Shown: positions 1 through 5,611, counted from the first letter of the stretch. The stretch: 6,413 nucleotides of DNA from Dehalococcoidales bacterium (GCA_028710655.1 JAQTTS010000122.1:1-6413), one strand, 5' to 3'. Program-made: numbers and translations. Notes: generated by a model from the sequence alone, not told the origin.

Positions 1-220
1 TCTTTGATATCTCTTTGGCAGCTTCAATCCCATTTTTTTTAGGCATTGCGATGTCAAGCAAAACAACGTCAGGATTAATATTACCAGCCATCTCAATAGC
101 TTCTTCCCCGTCTTTAGCTGAGGCTATACACTCCATATCTACCTCAGTGTTAATGAGTTGTCGCATCCCCTCGCTAAACAGACGGTGGTCATCAGCTATC
201 ATGACCCTAATCTTTTTCAT
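1..220 (-). CDS. Response regulator, NarL/LuxR type, receiver domain only visible (3' end outside window)
   Basis: The minus strand encodes 73 residues of a receiver domain before the window ends. The start MKKIRVMIADDH has the acidic pair D10/D11 that binds magnesium. VVLLDIAMP places the phospho-accepting aspartate at D56. The pattern DDHxLFxxGMxxL after the first strand is typical of NarL/FixJ/LuxR-type regulators, which end in a DNA-binding helix-turn-helix; that part lies outside the window, so the output-domain type is inferred. In known systems a partner histidine kinase phosphorylates the aspartate; none is visible here. ATG at 220 is chosen because the protein begins exactly where receiver domains do, with a modest GGA-containing ribosome site upstream and no earlier in-frame ATG nearby. 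The gene diverges from the TRAP binding-protein gene and could regulate it, but this is only positional. Confidence 0.9.
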   Translation of the reverse strand, partial: MKKIRVMIADDHRLFSEGMRQLINTEVDMECIASAKDGEEAIEMAGNINPDVVLLDIAMPKKNGIEAAKEISK

Positions 221-298
221 AATGATATTCCGTAGAGAATACACTTAAAGTAGTGTCTGAAATATGACTGGTAAAACCATCCCGCTTCCAACATCCTC

Positions 299-327
299 AC
301 TATAAACCAGAACTTCCAAATATTCAA
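299..327 (-). promoter_or_regulatory. Putative sigma-70-type promoter for the response regulator gene
   Basis: Read on the minus strand, TTGAAT at 327-322 is followed by a 17-base spacer and TATAGT at 304-299. These match 4 of 6 and 5 of 6 consensus bases. Transcription would start near 292, giving a leader of about 70 bases before ATG 220. It was found by eye in AT-rich DNA, so chance matches are possible. Confidence 0.45.
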
Positions 328-593
328 TAACAATATACATGAAATAGAATAGACATGAAGCATGCTTCTATGGCGTCACCGATGAATTCTATTTGCCATA
401 ATAGACAATTATCACTATTGTCATAATCTCTTTTGCCCAAAAAAACCATCAATAATCTCCGTGCCAATACGTAATCCTCTGGATGATTTTTAAAGCATTA
501 GTTTCTAGAATAAACAGTATAGTATTAATTGCATATTGCAGCTATACGTAGGGATTTCGCACTTTTAAAGGGCTTAAGCAGAGTATGTCATAT

Positions 594-611
594 ATTCCTG
601 ATCTCAGGAAT
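594..611. promoter_or_regulatory. 18-bp palindrome, operator-like
   Basis: ATTCCTGA and TCAGGAAT form two perfect 8-base inverted arms around a central TC. The element lies about 30 bases upstream of the candidate -35 box of the TRAP lipoprotein gene, a position typical of an activator or repressor site for a dimeric DNA-binding protein. The neighbouring response regulator is one possible binder, by position only. As RNA it would be a hairpin with a two-base loop, which is tight, so a DNA operator reading is preferred. Confidence 0.35.
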
Positions 612-640
612 GCGTTTACGTATCGAGTTAGTTTAGCGGA

Positions 641-670
641 TTGCTGAAGTATATTAATGAAACGGATAAT
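641..670 (+). promoter_or_regulatory. Putative promoter for the TRAP binding-protein gene
   Basis: TTGCTG at 641-646, an 18-base spacer and GATAAT at 665-670 resemble a sigma-70-type promoter; the -10 box matches 5 of 6 consensus bases and the -35 box only 3 of 6. A start near 677 would give a leader of about 170 bases containing the bulged hairpin at 697-740 and a three-codon ORF at 786-797. Confidence 0.35.
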
Positions 671-696
671 GCTCTCAAGGAGAGTTTCCTTACTTA

Positions 697-740
697 TGTT
701 ACGGTTGCTAGTGTAGACCATACACTCAGCAACCGTAACA
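697..740 (+). promoter_or_regulatory. Long bulged stem-loop in the leader of the TRAP binding-protein gene
   Basis: Bases 697-709 (TGTTACGGTTGCT) pair perfectly with 728-740 over 13 base pairs. After one unpaired C at 727, bases 710-715 pair with 721-726 for six more, leaving the loop GACCA at 716-720. No run of T follows, so it is not a standard intrinsic terminator. It lies between the candidate promoter and the ribosome-binding region. It could be an mRNA-stabilising leader, a protein-binding site, an attenuator-like element, or at DNA level a long operator. No known riboswitch or RNA family was recognised. Confidence 0.55.
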
Positions 741-785
741 GATGTTCGTTTAAATTAACAGACAATTGAAATTAGAGGTGATAGA

Positions 786-797
786 ATGTTAAGTTGA
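786..797 (+). other. Three-codon leader ORF (Met-Leu-Ser-stop) with a strong Shine-Dalgarno
   Basis: GAGGTGAT at 775-782 is a near-ideal Shine-Dalgarno sequence only three bases before ATG 786. Yet the frame closes at TGA 795-797 after Met-Leu-Ser. The stop is in the same frame as the TRAP lipoprotein gene, whose chosen GTG begins 48 bases after the stop. It may be a minimal upstream ORF affecting translation of the lipoprotein. Alternatively it is a former start site now cut off by the stop codon. A chance occurrence cannot be excluded. Confidence 0.3.
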
Positions 798-845
798 AAG
801 CAGTTAAGCCACGCTTTAGGAAGTAAATTGCGAAGGAGTCTTAAT

Positions 846-1973
846 GTGAATAGAAAAGTACTACTAAAGTTAATCGCCGGTGTTAGCCTGGTAGCGGTAC
901 TGGCAGTCAGCATACCGATGATAAGCGGCTGCACAAAGACAACACCGACACCAACACCTGAACCAACACCTGAACCGACGCCGACGCCAACACCAACACC
1001 AACGCCTGAACCGGGTATCGAAGGACAGACTTGGCACTTGAGGGGTATCTCACCACAGGGTGCGAGCATTGTTCAGAGGGACACGATTGAGCAGGGTTGT
1101 GAAATCATGACCAAAATGAGTGGTGGTCGGCTCACCTTCGACTGGTATTCCGGCGGTCAGATTATGCCCTCCGAGGAAGAAATACCTGCTCTCCAGGCTG
1201 GTACTATTGATATGTTGATGTGGTATCCCCTTATGGGCACGGCTACCGAAACAAGGACAATCGAATGTGGTGCCCCCTTCGCCACTAAGAATGCGATAGA
1301 GTTCAGAGTGCTCCTCTACCACCGCGGCTTGATGGACATCTTTCGCCAATCCTATGAAGAACTGGGTTTGGTATATTTAGGCCCTTCGTTGCACGACCCT
1401 ATAGAGATTTGTTCCTCAAAACCGGCTTATTCTCTTGAGGATATGAAGGGACAGAGAATACAGCTTTTGGCTGAGCACGCCTACCCTTACGAGCAGGTCG
1501 GTGTTGCCTGTATGCCTACTCCTCCGGCAGATGTCTATCTGGCCATCCAGACCGGTGCTATGGACGGGTTCGGCTGGTCTGGCGCGGACGAGATCGTACA
1601 GTTTGGGAATAACGAGGTTGCTCCCTACCTTTGGGACCCGCCTTTTGTCGACGTATGTAGTGCTCAATTTTTGATTAACCCTGATGTTTGGGCTAGCATG
1701 CCCGACGACATTCGCCAGATTATCAAAGAGGGAGTGACGCACCTCGATCTTTGGTGTGAGACGATAAGGGCCCACGGCGAATACAAATACCGTACCGATG
1801 GCTCCTTCAAGGAAATCTGTTACCTTCCCGAGGAAGATATCGAGGTATTACGGCAGTATGGCATGGAGTATCTGGACATCGTCGCGCAGAGGAATACTCT
1901 ATGCGCCCAGGCAGTTCAGATAATCAAGGACTTCCGTGCTGAAGTGGAAGCAGCACGCTGGTACGGGCATTAA
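846..1973 (+). CDS. TRAP transporter solute-binding lipoprotein, DctP family
   Basis: This 375-residue protein captures a small carboxylated solute outside the membrane for a TRAP transporter. Residues 1-28 are a lipoprotein signal peptide (NRKVLLKL, hydrophobic core, ISGC) with lipidation expected at C29. Residues 30-60 are a Pro/Thr/Glu linker, a common surface tether in Chloroflexota. The DctP fold follows: ALQAGTIDM at 115-123, MKGQR at 200-204 and VYLAIQTGAMDG at 230-241, matching the family's 'EVYTALQxGxVDG'. By eye the family's usual substrate-carboxylate Arg (as in GLKxR) is Q206, suggesting an unusual ligand or different binding. GTG 846 is chosen because AAGGAG at 833-838 sits seven bases upstream; TTG 828 would add six residues with no ribosome site. 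No DctQ or DctM gene is nearby, so the transport partners are elsewhere or the protein is a sensor subunit. The ligand is unknown. Confidence 0.88.
   Translation: MNRKVLLKLIAGVSLVAVLAVSIPMISGCTKTTPTPTPEPTPEPTPTPTPTPTPEPGIEGQTWHLRGISPQGASIVQRDTIEQGCEIMTKMSGGRLTFDWYSGGQIMPSEEEIPALQAGTIDMLMWYPLMGTATETRTIECGAPFATKNAIEFRVLLYHRGLMDIFRQSYEELGLVYLGPSLHDPIEICSSKPAYSLEDMKGQRIQLLAEHAYPYEQVGVACMPTPPADVYLAIQTGAMDGFGWSGADEIVQFGNNEVAPYLWDPPFVDVCSAQFLINPDVWASMPDDIRQIIKEGVTHLDLWCETIRAHGEYKYRTDGSFKEICYLPEEDIEVLRQYGMEYLDIVAQRNTLCAQAVQIIKDFRAEVEAARWYGH
946..1014 (+). repeat. Low-complexity hexanucleotide-like tract encoding the Pro-Thr/Pro-Glu linker
   Basis: The motifs ACACCTGAACC and CCAACACC recur in tandem with small variations, encoding repeated Pro-Thr and Pro-Glu pairs (residues 34-56 of the lipoprotein). 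Such tracts can change length by slippage and usually act as flexible spacers that lift a binding domain off the membrane. Confidence 0.7.
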
Positions 1974-2014
1974 TATCGGCCAATTAGACTTGTCCATTGT
2001 CTTATTTTTAGGTA

Positions 2015-2053
2015 GGCTCCACCCTCAGAATCGCTGTGGCTGAGGGTGGAGTC
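2015..2053 (+). terminator. GC-rich hairpin after the TRAP binding-protein gene, without a U-tract
   Basis: CTCCACCCTCAG at 2017-2028 pairs perfectly with 2040-2051 over 12 base pairs around an 11-base loop; G2015-C2053 and a G-U pair can extend it. It begins about 40 bases after the lipoprotein stop codon. No T-run follows on the plus strand and none on the minus side. It is therefore an atypical or leaky terminator, or a 3' stabiliser that would keep the binding-protein part of a shared transcript abundant compared with the downstream enzyme part. Confidence 0.5.
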
Positions 2054-2174
2054 AGGTTATAGTATGATAGTAAAATGGAGTGTTTTGCTACAAGCTATAA
2101 GAGTGATGTTATTACCTTAATTTATATGAGTGTTAAACAGATTTTAATAAAAGAGTAATACAGGAGTAAGTATT

Positions 2175-3362
2175 TTGAAAATCACAAGTGTGGAGATCTG
2201 GGATACCAACAGCAGCCTGAAGCCAAAATGGCCTACCTGGCATCCTGTCATCATCCGTATTCATACTGATGAGGGTATCAGTGGACTGGGGGAGGTCGGC
2301 CTGGCTTTCGGTACCGGCCATTCGGGTGGTGCAGGATATGTAAAGAATCTTGCCGAGAGTTTCCTGATCGGCGCTGACCCTATGAGAACGGAAAAGATAT
2401 GGGAAGATATGTTCCGCAAAACATTCTGGGCTCAGGGTGGCGGCCCTGTGGTTTATGGCGGTATGAGTGCTATCGATATCGCCTGCTGGGATATCAGGGG
2501 CAAGGCCATGAATCAACCTATTTATCAGTTGCTCGGGGGCAAGACTAACGAAAGCCTGCGGGCTTATGCCAGCCAGATCCAATTCGGCTGGGACTACGAA
2601 AAGGTTATGCTACTCTCTCAACCTGAGGAGTATGCCGAAGCGGCCAGAATTGCTGTAGCCGAAGGTTATGATTGCGTTAAAATCGACCCTGTTATGGCTG
2701 ATGAGAGCGGCAAACCTGTGTTCAACCTGAACAAAATCCTGACCAATGATACTATCCGTATGCTCTACCGGAGAATCAAGGCGGTTCGTGAAGCCGTTGG
2801 TGAAGATGTCGATATCATGCTGGAATTACACGGACTTCCTAATGTCACCAGTGCCATCCAGATGGGCAGAATCTGGGAGGAATTCCACTGCATGTGCTAT
2901 GAGGAAGCTGTGAATTACTGCAATGTTGATCTACAGGCTAAGGTTGCCCATAACGTCAAGATACCAATGGCCGCCGGCGAGCGCCTTTACACCCGCTGGG
3001 GTTACCGCCAGTATTTCGAAAAGCAGGTACTGGACATGATACAGCCGGATCTTTGCCTAGTTGGTGGTATCACCGAGGGTAAGAAAATCTGTGATTATGC
3101 CCATACCTATGACATTACCGTCCAGATTCACACCTGCGGCAGTCCTATTACGACCGCGGCAGCTCTGCAGCTGGAAGCAGTCATCCCGAACTTCCAGATT
3201 CACGAACATCATGCCTTTGCCCTGAAGCGGGCAAACCGGGAATACTGCCTCCAGGATTACCAGCCGAAGAACGGCCGGTATGTAACTCCGGACCTACCCG
3301 GGTTAGGTCTTGAACTAAACGAAGAGGTTATCTCCAGGTCTCCTTGTGTGATAGTCAAATAA
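2175..3362 (+). CDS. Mandelate racemase/muconate lactonizing enzyme family protein, probable acid-sugar dehydratase
   Basis: A 395-residue enolase-superfamily enzyme of usual family length. Residues 1-125 form the N-terminal capping domain and the rest the TIM barrel. Visible active-site elements are VKID at 168-171 on barrel strand 2, and ELHG at 217-220, where E217 is the likely first metal ligand and H219 the galactonate-dehydratase-like acid. EEA at 243-245 gives the second ligand and AAGER at 266-270 the third at E269. D292 (QPD) and H319 (IHTCGSP) form the Asp-His dyad, and HEHH is at 343-346. In this family they abstract a proton next to a carboxylate and eliminate water from a sugar acid. 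The substrate cannot be read from sequence. TTG 2175 is chosen because AGGAG at 2162-2166 lies eight bases upstream and the protein starts as the family does (MKITSVEIW). With the TRAP gene upstream it suggests uptake and breakdown of a carboxylate; a separate promoter in the 200-base gap is possible. Confidence 0.9.
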   Translation: MKITSVEIWDTNSSLKPKWPTWHPVIIRIHTDEGISGLGEVGLAFGTGHSGGAGYVKNLAESFLIGADPMRTEKIWEDMFRKTFWAQGGGPVVYGGMSAIDIACWDIRGKAMNQPIYQLLGGKTNESLRAYASQIQFGWDYEKVMLLSQPEEYAEAARIAVAEGYDCVKIDPVMADESGKPVFNLNKILTNDTIRMLYRRIKAVREAVGEDVDIMLELHGLPNVTSAIQMGRIWEEFHCMCYEEAVNYCNVDLQAKVAHNVKIPMAAGERLYTRWGYRQYFEKQVLDMIQPDLCLVGGITEGKKICDYAHTYDITVQIHTCGSPITTAAALQLEAVIPNFQIHEHHAFALKRANREYCLQDYQPKNGRYVTPDLPGLGLELNEEVISRSPCVIVK

Positions 3363-3370
3363 AAGGGGTA

Positions 3371-3457
3371 ATGCTCATATCAATGGCTAGAAATTTAAGT
3401 GAGAATTATTGGAGATATTATTGGTTTGATCTCTATATAGGATCATGCGCTGGATAA
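3371..3457 (+). CDS. Possible small ORF of 28 residues directly after the dehydratase gene (doubtful)
   Basis: ATG 3371 lies eight bases after the dehydratase stop and opens a 28-codon frame. The peptide is rich in aromatic residues (NYWRYYWFDLY) and ends at TAA 3455-3457, before the terminator. AAGGGG at 3363-3368 could serve as a ribosome site, but only two bases separate it from the ATG, which is too close; a second ATG at 3383 is 14 bases away. It might be a translationally coupled small protein or chance in AT-rich DNA. No family is recognised, and it is not a visible piece of a TRAP membrane subunit. Confidence 0.15.
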   Translation: MLISMARNLSENYWRYYWFDLYIGSCAG

Positions 3458-3511
3458 TACTGGCGACAATTGGTTAAAACCGTTCAGGCTTATATCGTGT
3501 GATTACAAATA

Positions 3512-3541
3512 AAAAGGCTGTGAGATCTCTCACAGCCTTTT
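3512..3541 (+). terminator. Intrinsic terminator after the dehydratase gene, bidirectional in form
   Basis: AAAAGGCTGTGAG at 3512-3524 pairs with CTCACAGCCTTTT at 3529-3541 around the loop ATCT. The stem is GC-rich in its centre and ends in T on the plus strand, with matching A bases on the other side. It can therefore also stop minus-strand transcripts from the kinase-like gene, whose stop codon lies about 215 bases away. Confidence 0.85.
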
Positions 3542-3756
3542 ACCTATTATTGATACTACAATCTGGATACAAAGATGACATATGTGAGCCTATCCGAATT
3601 TCATAGGGATCTGTTACACATGAACTTCCCATCAAATAACAAGCCAACACCTGGTTATGATGTGTATGGTTTAGTACCTAAATCAACCTTGAACGATCCT
3701 GACAATTGTTCAATCATACCCACCAGAAATAGCAGAGAACCACGGAATGCAACCAT

Positions 3757-4428
3757 TCAAAGCACCACACTGGAGCAGAGCACCTCGAGCACCCGGCACA
3801 TCTCACTGGCTGTTGTTTTAGCACCTACATTCACACGCAGCACAGGAACCCCATGCGCACCGTAATACTCCAGCATGGGCAGGGTCCTACGCCGGAATAG
3901 ATCAAGCCGACGCTCGACTGCTTCCAGCATGTCGTCGGCACGCTCACTACGGTCGCCGCCACTATTGGTGCGCACCCTCTCCCAAGCAACTTGAGGAGCA
4001 CACTCGAGGCTCACCAGCGCCCGCATGTCGACCACCACCTCCATCGCCCCGGCCTGTCCGACATGCCGCGGCAGGCCGTTCAGCACGATAATCGTACCGG
4101 CATCTGCGTTCCTTCCAGAGATAAAACCGGCCAGCAGCTTCCTAGCAATGGGAAAGTGCTCATCCTCCAGCAGAGCGCCGGCCTCAAGCAACTCCCCGAC
4201 CAGCCCACGCTCATCCTGCGTCAACAGGCCGGACTGCCGCCCCACGGATGCCCGCAGCTCCCTGCCGAAATCGAAGTGAAGACACCGCCTGCCCCCTATT
4301 CCCTCCGTCTCCAGCAAATCCCCGAGGGGAGTTTTGCCACAGCCGGTCGGCCCGATCAGCAGAATCGCCTTCGACTTTATGTCAAACCTATTCAAGAACT
4401 CTCCTGCGTAATAATATGTAAACGACAT
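3757..4428 (-). CDS. Divergent adenylate-kinase-like P-loop nucleotide kinase lacking a LID domain
   Basis: A 223-residue protein with the adenylate-kinase order of motifs. GPTGCGKT at 26-33 is the Walker A loop, FGRELR at 54-59 corresponds to the TGDxxR segment that grips the nucleoside monophosphate, and NGLPRHVGQA at 117-126 matches the GFPRxxxQA signature. DRSERADD at 159-166 and ERRLDLF at 172-178 match the Arg/Asp end of the LID and the following arginine helix. The 30-40-residue LID of bacterial adenylate kinases is absent, as in short nucleoside monophosphate kinases. Kinase activity is plausible, but the substrate (AMP or other) is open, and it is unlikely to be the cell's main Adk. 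ATG 4428 has no clear ribosome site; TTG 4395 has AGGAG five bases upstream and would give 212 residues starting close to the Walker strand, so it is a serious alternative. Divergent from the membrane protein gene. Confidence 0.75.
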   Translation of the reverse strand: MSFTYYYAGEFLNRFDIKSKAILLIGPTGCGKTPLGDLLETEGIGGRRCLHFDFGRELRASVGRQSGLLTQDERGLVGELLEAGALLEDEHFPIARKLLAGFISGRNADAGTIIVLNGLPRHVGQAGAMEVVVDMRALVSLECAPQVAWERVRTNSGGDRSERADDMLEAVERRLDLFRRRTLPMLEYYGAHGVPVLRVNVGAKTTASEMCRVLEVLCSSVVL

Positions 4429-4453
4429 CCGGACGTCAATTCCCCGCCGGGTA

Positions 4454-4482
4454 TTGACAATAGAACCGGCTGCGGATATGCT
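4454..4482 (+). promoter_or_regulatory. Sigma-70-type promoter for the small membrane protein gene
   Basis: A consensus -35 box TTGACA at 4454-4459, a 17-base spacer and TATGCT at 4477-4482 (4 of 6) form a good promoter. The start would be near 4489, about 35 bases before ATG 4524, with the ribosome site GGGAGG at 4510-4515 in between. Confidence 0.6.
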
Positions 4483-4523
4483 AATTCATCAAGAAAGCAA
4501 ACAATAATCGGGAGGCTACGGTA

Positions 4524-4904
4524 ATGGAAAGAACCTGGAAACCGACCACGGCAGGTGTGCTGACCATTATTGCCGGCGGGATCGGCATCTGCGCCGGTTC
4601 ACTGATAGTCCTTCTTGCCATCCCTCTGGGTCTGGGCGGCGCGGTGGCAGAGGCTTTTTCCGGGCTGGACATAGTAGGTGGACTACTCTACGGCTTCAGC
4701 GGACTAATCGGAATGATCGGGTCCGGTATTATCGGCCTAGGGGCAGTCGCCATCGCCGGGGGCATTTACGCACTCAAGAGAAAGATGTGGAACTTTGCTC
4801 TCGCCGGTGCCATTCTGGCCGCTATCTGCAGCATTCCGCTGGGTATCCTGGCCATCATATTCGTGTCCATCGGCAAGAAGGAGTTCGAGCAAGCCGCGAA
4901 ATAG
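4524..4904 (+). CDS. Small integral membrane protein of unknown function
   Basis: This 126-residue protein is mostly hydrophobic and very rich in Gly, Ala and Ile. Membrane segments can be placed at about 10-36, 50-84 (long enough for one kinked or two short helices) and 91-116. A basic loop KRKMW at 85-89 and a charged tail GKKEFEQAAK follow the positive-inside pattern. The start KPTTAGVLTIIAGGIG and the ending resemble small membrane proteins of the DUF4064-like kind found in Chloroflexota and Firmicutes, but that family call is only an impression. ATG 4524 is supported by GGGAGG eight bases upstream and by the promoter listed above. It is transcribed alone and ends against a hairpin facing the convergent lipoprotein gene. 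No role can be assigned. Confidence 0.8.
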   Translation: MERTWKPTTAGVLTIIAGGIGICAGSLIVLLAIPLGLGGAVAEAFSGLDIVGGLLYGFSGLIGMIGSGIIGLGAVAIAGGIYALKRKMWNFALAGAILAAICSIPLGILAIIFVSIGKKEFEQAAK

Positions 4905-4950
4905 AGGAGATGCGACCGAGGCTTAACCACCGCCTGATATCCTCAAGGTC

Positions 4951-4977
4951 TGCCGGCCCCACGGGCCGGCGGCTTCT
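4951..4977 (+). terminator. GC-only hairpin between two convergent genes
   Basis: GCCGGCCC at 4952-4959 pairs with GGGCCGGC at 4963-4970 around a three-base loop. The short pyrimidine-rich sequence CTTCT follows on the plus strand. It lies 47 bases after the membrane protein stop and 12 bases after the lipoprotein stop on the other strand, so it can serve both. The U-tract is weak, so termination may be incomplete. Confidence 0.6.
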
Positions 4978-4981
4978 ACCC

Positions 4982-5611
4982 TCAGCCACCACTGACTTCA
5001 ATGTCCAGAGAATCTTCCAGCTCGCCGCCTTTGCCATCGCTGACATAGACGGTGATGGTATAGGTACCCAGCTCCTCTGGCGCAACCCACGACACAAACG
5101 GGCCTTCTCCCGTTATCTCACCGCCAGTTGCCGACCACTCGTAGGTCAGCTCATCGCCGTCCGGGTCGTAGGCAAGACAGTCAATTGCCACCGGAGTGCT
5201 CTTTTTACACCCGGTATCGGCAGCCTCGAAGCTGACAATGACAGGGTCGCTACCGGGTGCGACACCCAGGGTAATCGTCATGGTCGACCGGCCACCTCTG
5301 CCGTCCATGACGACGACGGTAATGGTATAAGCGCCGGGGGTCAGAGGGGCGGTCCAAGTAATCTCAGCACCCTCCCCGGGGATATCTCCCTCGGAGACGA
5401 ACCATTGATACTGCAACTCATCCCCATCCGGATCGGAGGCGACCGCAGCTATCGTAGCGCTCTGTCCCGGGGAAAGCATATTGGAGTCAGCATGAAGGCC
5501 GCTTATTACCGGGGTATTATTCTCAGCAGCACAGCCGTAGCAACAGGCTATGCCGAAGACAGACAGGGCCGCAACAATCCATACCAGTTTAGCACGCTTT
5601 GCTTTCATCAT
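4982..5611 (-). CDS. Lipoprotein with two tandem PKD/Ig-like domains
   Basis: A 209-residue exported protein. Residues 1-22 are a signal peptide (KAKRAK, then VWIVAALSVFGIA). The lipid-bearing cysteine is probably C27 or C23, since neither CYGC nor GIAC is an ideal lipobox. Two beta-sandwich repeats follow, about 34-118 and 123-207. Each has [SY]DPDGDEL-YxW near its first third and GxYTIT-V-V-DG+GG near its end, a pattern typical of PKD/cadherin-like domains that often bind calcium through the DPDGDE loop. C135 and C145 in the second repeat could form a disulfide. There is no enzymatic domain, so it is likely a surface adhesion, scaffold or carbohydrate-contact protein. ATG 5611 is followed directly by a second ATG; AAAGGA stands about 12 bases upstream of the first. 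It lies 106 bases downstream of RNase PH on the same strand and may be cotranscribed or use its own promoter. Confidence 0.85.
   Translation of the reverse strand: MMKAKRAKLVWIVAALSVFGIACCYGCAAENNTPVISGLHADSNMLSPGQSATIAAVASDPDGDELQYQWFVSEGDIPGEGAEITWTAPLTPGAYTITVVVMDGRGGRSTMTITLGVAPGSDPVIVSFEAADTGCKKSTPVAIDCLAYDPDGDELTYEWSATGGEITGEGPFVSWVAPEELGTYTITVYVSDGKGGELEDSLDIEVSGG

Larger units (their letters stand above)
221..785. other. Long AT-rich divergent intergenic region with several small dyads
   Basis: About 565 bases (625 to the chosen GTG at 846) separate the response regulator from the TRAP lipoprotein gene, and I see no convincing gene on either strand. Listed separately are the two promoter candidates, the palindrome at 594-611 and the hairpin at 697-740. 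Weaker symmetric elements include a 12-base perfect palindrome GAAGCATGCTTC at 357-368. This sits inside 9-base inverted arms at 342-350 and 386-394. There are also 6-base arms GACAAT/ATTGTC at 404-409 and 417-422. AT-rich DNA gives such weak dyads by chance, but the gap is long for a bacterial divergent promoter. It could also hide a small RNA or a decayed gene. Confidence 0.5.
3363..3756. other. Intergenic region between the dehydratase and the kinase-like gene
   Basis: Apart from the terminator at 3512-3541 and a doubtful 28-codon ORF at 3371-3457, I see no supported feature in these roughly 390 bases. The part from 3545 to 3756 has an open stretch on the plus strand, but it runs into the antisense of the kinase-like gene and resembles no known protein. 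No target-site duplications or transposase remnants were recognised. Confidence 0.5.

Noticed and set aside
15..248. 77-codon plus-strand frame at the left edge
   Set aside because: It is antisense to the response regulator receiver domain, whose phospho-acceptor and acidic pocket are intact on the other strand.
946..1014. Tandem short repeats considered as a CRISPR-like or regulatory repeat array
   Set aside because: The units are about six bases, lie in a coding frame, have no spacers, and encode a normal lipoprotein linker.
755..1069. Minus-strand frame rich in Gly-Val repeats
   Set aside because: The repeat is simply the antisense reading of the Pro-Thr/Pro-Glu linker codons of the TRAP lipoprotein.
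2075..2158. 27-codon plus-strand frame ending 16 bases before the dehydratase start
   Set aside because: There is no ribosome site, the DNA is AT-rich, and the peptide has no recognisable features; chance is the simplest explanation.
3575..3865. Open frame of 96 codons on the plus strand between the dehydratase and the kinase-like gene
   Set aside because: Its last third overlaps the 3' end of the kinase-like gene in antisense, there is no ribosome site, and the peptide resembles nothing known.
3991..4524. Open frames of 177 and 84 codons on the plus strand opposite the kinase-like gene
   Set aside because: They are antisense to a gene with clear P-loop and adenylate-kinase motifs; their translations are Pro/Ser-rich without domain signals.
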